From Limnohabitans sp. (lineage in GTDB: Bacteria; Pseudomonadota; Gammaproteobacteria; Burkholderiales; Burkholderiaceae_C): a stretch of 9,786 nucleotides of DNA. This document shows, piece by piece, positions 6,704 to 9,786 of this stretch. Location: NCBI GenBank assembly GCA_009693225.1, contig SHXP01000069.1, positions 1 to 9,786 on the forward strand, written 5' to 3'. Position 1 is the first letter of the stretch. The number at the start of each line of letters is the position of its first letter. The position numbers and the translations under genes are program-made. The notes under the pieces are model-generated. The model had not been told where the DNA came from, ran no database searches, and saw nothing but the letters and a program-made list of their open reading frames with translations.

Positions 6704-8086
6704 ATGACCTCTATTTACGCCTCCCGCCGCTCGCGTCTTGCGGCTCAGCTCGGCGCCGGCGCAGTCGCGCTGATTCCAACCTCACCCGAACGCGCGCGTA
6801 ACCGTGACGCTGACTTTCCTTATCGCCACGACAGTTATTTTTACTATCTCACCGGCTTCACTGAACCCCATGCCTGGCTGGCTCTGTTCAACGACGGGCG
6901 CAGTGTGCTGTTTTGCCAGCCCAAGGATGTGGAGCGCGAAATATGGGACGGCATCCGGCTGGGACCGCAAGCCGCGCCGGCTGCCCTGGCTGTTGATCAG
7001 GCGTTTTCTGTGAATGAGCTTGACACGCAACTGCCCGGGCTGCTGGAGAACCAGACCACCGTCTGGTTTCCCTTTGCCGCCCACGAAGGCATCAGCTCAC
7101 AGATCGACGGCTGGTTAAACAAAGTACGCGCCCGCGTGCGCATGGGTGTGTCGTGCCCCTCGATGCAACAGGATGTGTGTGTGTTGCTCGACGAGATGCG
7201 CCTGATCAAGGACACGCATGAGCAAGACACCATGCGTCGCGCCGCACAAATCAGCGCTGCCGCCCATGTGCGCGCCATGCAGTTGAGCGCGCGCATGTTG
7301 CGTGATGGCCTGGATGTGCGCGAGTACCACCTGGACGCCGAAATGCTGCACGAATTCCGCCGTCACGGCTCACAGTTTCCTGCTTACACCTCGATTGTGG
7401 CGGCTGGCGCCAACGCCTGTGTGCTGCATTACCGGGCGGATGCCGCCCTGGTGCGCACCGGTGAACTGGTGCTGATCGACGCTGGTTGCGAACTCGATGG
7501 CTATGCTTCTGACATCACCCGGACCTTTCCGGCCAACGGCAGATTCAGCGGCCCGCAACGCGCGCTCTACGACATCGTGCTGGACGCGCAATATGCTGCA
7601 GCAGCAGCCACCCGCGCCGGTGCGCGCTTTAACGACCCGCACAACGCCGCATTGAAAGTGCTGGCGCAAGGCCTGCTGGATGTCGGCCTGTTGTCGCATG
7701 ACAAACACGGTTCGCTGGACGATGTGCTGGAGAAAAAAGCCTATTTCCCGTTTTACATGCACCGCACCAGCCACTGGCTGGGCATGGATGTGCACGACTG
7801 CGGCAGCTATGTCGAGCCCGGAGAAGCGAACACAGAAGCGGCCAAAGCAGACCCGATCACCGGCCAGATGGTGCAGCCGCGCCCGAGCCGGGTGCTGCAC
7901 CCGGGGATGGTGTTGACCTTGGAGCCGGGCTTGTATGTGCGCCCGGGCGACGGCGTGCCCGAGCAGTTCTGGAACATAGGCATACGCATTGAAGACGATG
8001 CCATCGTCACGGCCGGCGGTTGCGAGTTGATCACGCGGGACATCCCCGTGGACGCCGATGAAATTGAGGCGTTGATGCGGGCATGA
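6704..8086 (+). CDS. pepP: Xaa-Pro aminopeptidase P
   Basis: Cytosolic metallopeptidase of the M24B family that removes an N-terminal residue preceding proline; normally binds two manganese ions. It has 460 residues (E. coli PepP 441). Seen: an N-terminal aminopeptidase-P domain with DADFPYRHDSYFYYLTGFTEP (residues 35-55), then the pita-bread catalytic domain with all five metal ligands: Asp259 (LIDAGCELDG), Asp270 (SDITRTFP), His357 (SHWLGMDVHD), Glu407 (LTLEPGLYV) and Glu430 (GIRIEDD). The spacing matches E. coli until His357. About 21 extra residues then lie before Glu407, probably a lineage insert in a loop. No Shine-Dalgarno sequence is visible, but no other good start exists. It follows the murU-like gene by 90 bases. 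The ubiH gene that often follows pepP is absent. Confidence 0.95.
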   Translation: MTSIYASRRSRLAAQLGAGAVALIPTSPERARNRDADFPYRHDSYFYYLTGFTEPHAWLALFNDGRSVLFCQPKDVEREIWDGIRLGPQAAPAALAVDQAFSVNELDTQLPGLLENQTTVWFPFAAHEGISSQIDGWLNKVRARVRMGVSCPSMQQDVCVLLDEMRLIKDTHEQDTMRRAAQISAAAHVRAMQLSARMLRDGLDVREYHLDAEMLHEFRRHGSQFPAYTSIVAAGANACVLHYRADAALVRTGELVLIDAGCELDGYASDITRTFPANGRFSGPQRALYDIVLDAQYAAAAATRAGARFNDPHNAALKVLAQGLLDVGLLSHDKHGSLDDVLEKKAYFPFYMHRTSHWLGMDVHDCGSYVEPGEANTEAAKADPITGQMVQPRPSRVLHPGMVLTLEPGLYVRPGDGVPEQFWNIGIRIEDDAIVTAGGCELITRDIPVDADEIEALMRA

Positions 8087-8177
8087 TAGAGGAAACCCGC
8101 TGTTGCCAGAGACCATCAGTCAAACGGCATTCAATGATCAATTCAGCTTGTTTTTTCTGTCTGGATTCATTGTGTCT

Positions 8178-8216
8178 ATCGCGGGGGTTCATGAGTTGCA
8201 CCACCCGGCCCGCGAT
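8178..8216. repeat. Perfect 8-base inverted repeat upstream of the rubredoxin gene
   Basis: ATCGCGGG (8178-8185) and CCCGCGAT (8209-8216) are exact reverse complements, separated by 23 bases. The loop holds a further GGT/ACC pairing (GGTTCATGAGTTGCACCACC), so an extended imperfect hairpin is possible. No T-tract follows, which argues against an intrinsic terminator on the plus strand. It could be a protein-binding dyad, an RNA structure, or chance in GC-rich DNA. Confidence 0.4.
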
Positions 8217-8313
8217 CAATAACATGGCCAAGCTTTACATAGCGCGACCGGGTTCTGTCACGGCCTGATCACGGTTTTAGCGATACTCAGTTTTAACTTT
8301 CAACGAATCAAGC

Positions 8314-8318
8314 AGGAG
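8314..8318 (+). promoter_or_regulatory. Ribosome binding site of the rubredoxin gene
   Basis: AGGAG, 5 bases before the ATG at 8324. It is the strongest Shine-Dalgarno match among the plus-strand genes here, and shows that the broken gene still carries an intact translation start. Confidence 0.7.
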
Positions 8319-8323
8319 TTTTC

Positions 8324-8500
8324 ATGAGCAACACCCACCGTACCTATGTTTGTATTGTTTGCGGCTTTACCTATGACGAGACCGCCGGCCGGCCGGAACA
8401 CGGCATCGCGGCGGGCACGCTGTGGGCCGATGTGCCCGCCGCTTAGACTTGCCCCGATTGCGGCGTGGCCAAGGCCGATTTCGAAATGGTCGAGGTTTAA
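8324..8500 (+). pseudogene. Rubredoxin, interrupted by an in-frame TAG at codon 41
   Basis: Rubredoxin is a small one-iron electron carrier, typically handing electrons from a reductase to an oxygenase such as an alkane hydroxylase or to other redox partners. Read through, the frame gives 58 residues, normal for the family, with CIVCG (Cys10 and Cys13), FTYDETAGRPEHGI, TLWADVPAA and CPDCG (Cys43 and Cys46), ending FEMVEV. Codon 41 (8444-8446) is TAG exactly where rubredoxins have a nearly invariant tryptophan (usually DWTCPDC), a one-base change from TGG. The 40-residue product would lack the second CxxC and could not hold iron. The ribosome binding site is good, and the reductase gene starts 3 bases after the final TAA, so the two formed an operon. 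It is a pseudogene unless the base is a sequencing error or the stop is read through. Confidence 0.9.
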
Positions 8501-8503
8501 GCC

Positions 8504-9641
8504 ATGCCCCAGGCACCTGTAGTAGTACACGGCAGCGACCTTGCCGGCTGGACCGTGGTCAAAGAATTGCGTAAGCACGACAGCAGCACCCCCGTGCTGC
8601 AGGTCACTGCCGGCACAGGCGACCCTTACCCCAAGCCGGCCTTGTCCACCGCCTACGCGCAGAACAAAACCCCCGATCAATTGCGTAATGCCTTGGCCGC
8701 CGAATTGGCCGCCACGCTGAATCTGCAATTGCAAACGCACACCCGGGCCTTGTCTGTCGACCTGTCCAGGCAGGAATTGCACACCGACCAGGGCTTGTTC
8801 GCTTACAGCCGACTTGTGTTGACCCACGGCACCGACCCGATTGGCATCCCTTTACATGGCGATGCTGCCGCGACGGTGTTGTCGGTCAATCAAATGGCCG
8901 ATTACATCCTGCTTCGTGAACAACTGCAGCCCGGTATGCGGGTGCTGATCATGGGCGCCGGCCTGATCGGCTGCGAATTCACCAACGACTTGATCCTGGC
9001 TGGCTTCAAGGTGCAACTGGTAGACCCGGCCCCGCGGCCGCTGGCCGCTTTGTTGCCTGAACAAGCCGGCTTGCAATTGCAGGAAGCACTCACCACATTG
9101 GGTGTAGCCTGACATTTCAATGCGAACGTGGTGAGTGTGAATCACCACAGCGACGCTTTGCAGGGACAGCTGAAAAGGGGTGCAGCCATAGACACCGATC
9201 TGGTGTTAATCGCCGTCGGTTTGCGCGCCAACACCGCGTGGTTGATAGACACGGGGCTGGCCTGCGACAAAGGCGTTCTGGTGAACAACTTGCTGCAAAC
9301 CAGCGACCCGCATGTCTACGCTTTAGGCGATGTGGCGCAGTACGCATCTGCCAACCACCGGTTGCTGCCTTATGTGATGCCCATCATGGCGGAGGCGCGC
9401 GCCCTGGGCGCGACGCTGGCCGGCACACCGACCGAGGTGGTGTTTCCGGTCATGCCCGTGGCGGTCAAAACATCGGCCTTGCCTTTGCTGCTTGCCGCCC
9501 GGCAGCGGCGGTGCCTGGCAAGCTGTCGAAGAAGGTGTCTGGAAACACATGACGGAGGACGCGCAGTGGAACGGCTTTGTGCTTGCAGGCAATCAAACCG
9601 CACAACGCGCCAAAGCCTTGCAATGGCTTTCCCCGGTCTGA
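8504..9641 (+). pseudogene. Rubredoxin-NAD(+) reductase, broken by an in-frame TGA and a frameshift
   Basis: FAD-dependent pyridine nucleotide-disulfide-type reductase that would reduce the adjacent rubredoxin with NADH. The full span corresponds to about 379 residues, the family's usual size. Seen: an N-terminal FAD motif altered to HGSDLAG, YPKPALS, THGTDPI, the NAD-binding motif VLIMGAGLIGCEF, then after the break LIAVGLRANTAWL, TSDPHVYALGDVAQYA and LLPYVMPIMAEARAL. TGA at 9110-9112 stops the frame after LTTLGVA; the same frame continues at once as HFNANVVSV, so the stop probably replaces TGG. Near 9498-9505 the frame shifts: after LPLLLAA the expected tail (GAWQAVEEGVWKHM to ALQWLSPV) lies one base later and ends with TGA at 9639-9641, consistent with one extra C in a CCC run. 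The pieces 8504-9112 and 9128-9709 are open in one frame but neither is a whole enzyme. Confidence 0.88.
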
Positions 9642-9723
9642 ATACCAAAGCCCCGGCTGACAAAGCTACTGTGGCGCAGACGCCCAGTCTTGCTACCCGA
9701 TCAAGCTGAGGCAAAATCAGCGC
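9642..9723. other. Short intergenic region after the reductase remnant
   Basis: 82 bases between the true family C-terminus and the next possible start. Before the frameshifted tail runs out at 9709, the shifted frame reads through much of it, but this coding is unlike the family. I see no clear terminator or promoter. Confidence 0.4.
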
Positions 9724-9786
9724 ATGCAGACCTTTCCCCTCCGCCGCCATAGCGCTTGCTGCCTGCTTGTTTGCCTCTGGGCATTA
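9724..9786 (+). CDS. Start of a possible exported protein (cut by the window edge)
   Basis: Twenty-one open codons from an ATG to the end of the window. The translation begins MQTFPLRRHS and continues with a hydrophobic, cysteine-rich stretch (ACCLLVCLWAL). A positive n-region followed by a hydrophobic core is what a Sec signal peptide or N-terminal membrane anchor looks like. A GAGG lies about 11 bases upstream, a weak and rather distant Shine-Dalgarno match. Function cannot be assigned from so little sequence, and it may be chance. Confidence 0.4.
   Translation, partial: MQTFPLRRHSACCLLVCLWAL

Larger units (their letters stand above)
8087..8323. other. Gene-free stretch between pepP and the rubredoxin remnant
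   Basis: 237 bases in which I find no convincing gene. An open frame of 61 codons begins at 8083, overlapping the pepP stop as ATGA, but its translation has no recognisable domain and no Shine-Dalgarno site. A run of six T (GCTTGTTTTTTCTG) occurs near 8148-8157 without a clear hairpin before it. A perfect inverted repeat lies at 8178-8216. No strong promoter for the rubredoxin gene was recognised. The position is where ubiH often lies in related genomes, so this could be a deletion scar, which is inference. Confidence 0.5.

Noticed and set aside
7370..8116. 248-codon minus-strand open frame opposite pepP
   Set aside because: Antisense to the PepP catalytic domain, whose metal ligands are all present on the plus strand.
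8083..8268. 61-codon open frame overlapping the pepP stop as ATGA
   Set aside because: The overlap is suggestive of coupling, but the translation shows no family resemblance, it has no Shine-Dalgarno site, and it runs through the inverted repeat.
8444..9112. Stop codons recoded as tryptophan across the genome
   Set aside because: The other genes here use TGG for tryptophan and end with TGA or TAA at the expected family lengths, so a general code change is not supported.
9128..9709. 193-codon frame as an independent gene
   Set aside because: It is the continuation, in the same frame, of the reductase after the TGA at 9110, starting at an internal GTG. Past about 9500 it leaves the family sequence because of the frameshift.
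1..9786. CRISPR array, tRNA, rRNA or insertion sequence
   Set aside because: No regularly spaced repeats, cloverleaf-like sequence, rRNA signature or transposase frame was seen.

Overview
The window looks like chromosomal DNA of a betaproteobacterium, probably of the order Burkholderiales. This rests on the GC-rich coding sequence and on how closely the transketolase, GAPDH, MurU-type and PepP-type proteins resemble what I know from that group. It is a judgement from protein style, not from a database search. There are no rRNA or tRNA genes, insertion sequences, phage genes or CRISPR arrays.

Left half (1 to about 5600), all on the minus strand, read right to left: tkt (transketolase), gap (type I NAD-dependent glyceraldehyde-3-phosphate dehydrogenase), glcE and glcF (FAD-binding and iron-sulfur subunits of glycolate oxidase; glcF runs off the left edge). 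Gaps are about 70, 76 and 3 bases, so this is probably one transcription unit with glcE and glcF translationally coupled. Tkt and GAPDH serve the pentose phosphate or Calvin cycle and lower glycolysis. GlcE and GlcF belong to the enzyme that oxidises glycolate to glyoxylate. The catalytic subunit gene glcD is not next to them in this window.

Middle (about 5600 to 8090), plus strand: a divergent intergenic region, then a MurU-like uridylyltransferase of peptidoglycan recycling with an unusually long internal linker, then pepP (Xaa-Pro aminopeptidase P) with all five metal ligands. A short REP-like inverted repeat lies between them. AmgK, the usual partner of MurU, is not adjacent, and no ubiH follows pepP.

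Right part (8090 to 9786), plus strand: a 237-base gene-free stretch with a perfect 8-base inverted repeat, then a rubredoxin and rubredoxin reductase pair that is visibly broken. The rubredoxin has a TAG where the family has an invariant tryptophan just before its second CxxC. The reductase has a TGA at a probable tryptophan position, a later frameshift at a CCC run, and an altered first dinucleotide-binding glycine motif. Outside these lesions both genes still read as good family members, so the inactivation looks recent, unless the lesions are sequencing errors. The window ends in the first 21 codons of a possible exported protein.

The most noteworthy signal is the joint decay of this electron-transfer pair by two TGG-to-stop changes plus a frameshift, while every other gene is intact. 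I saw no convincing novel defence or mobile system.
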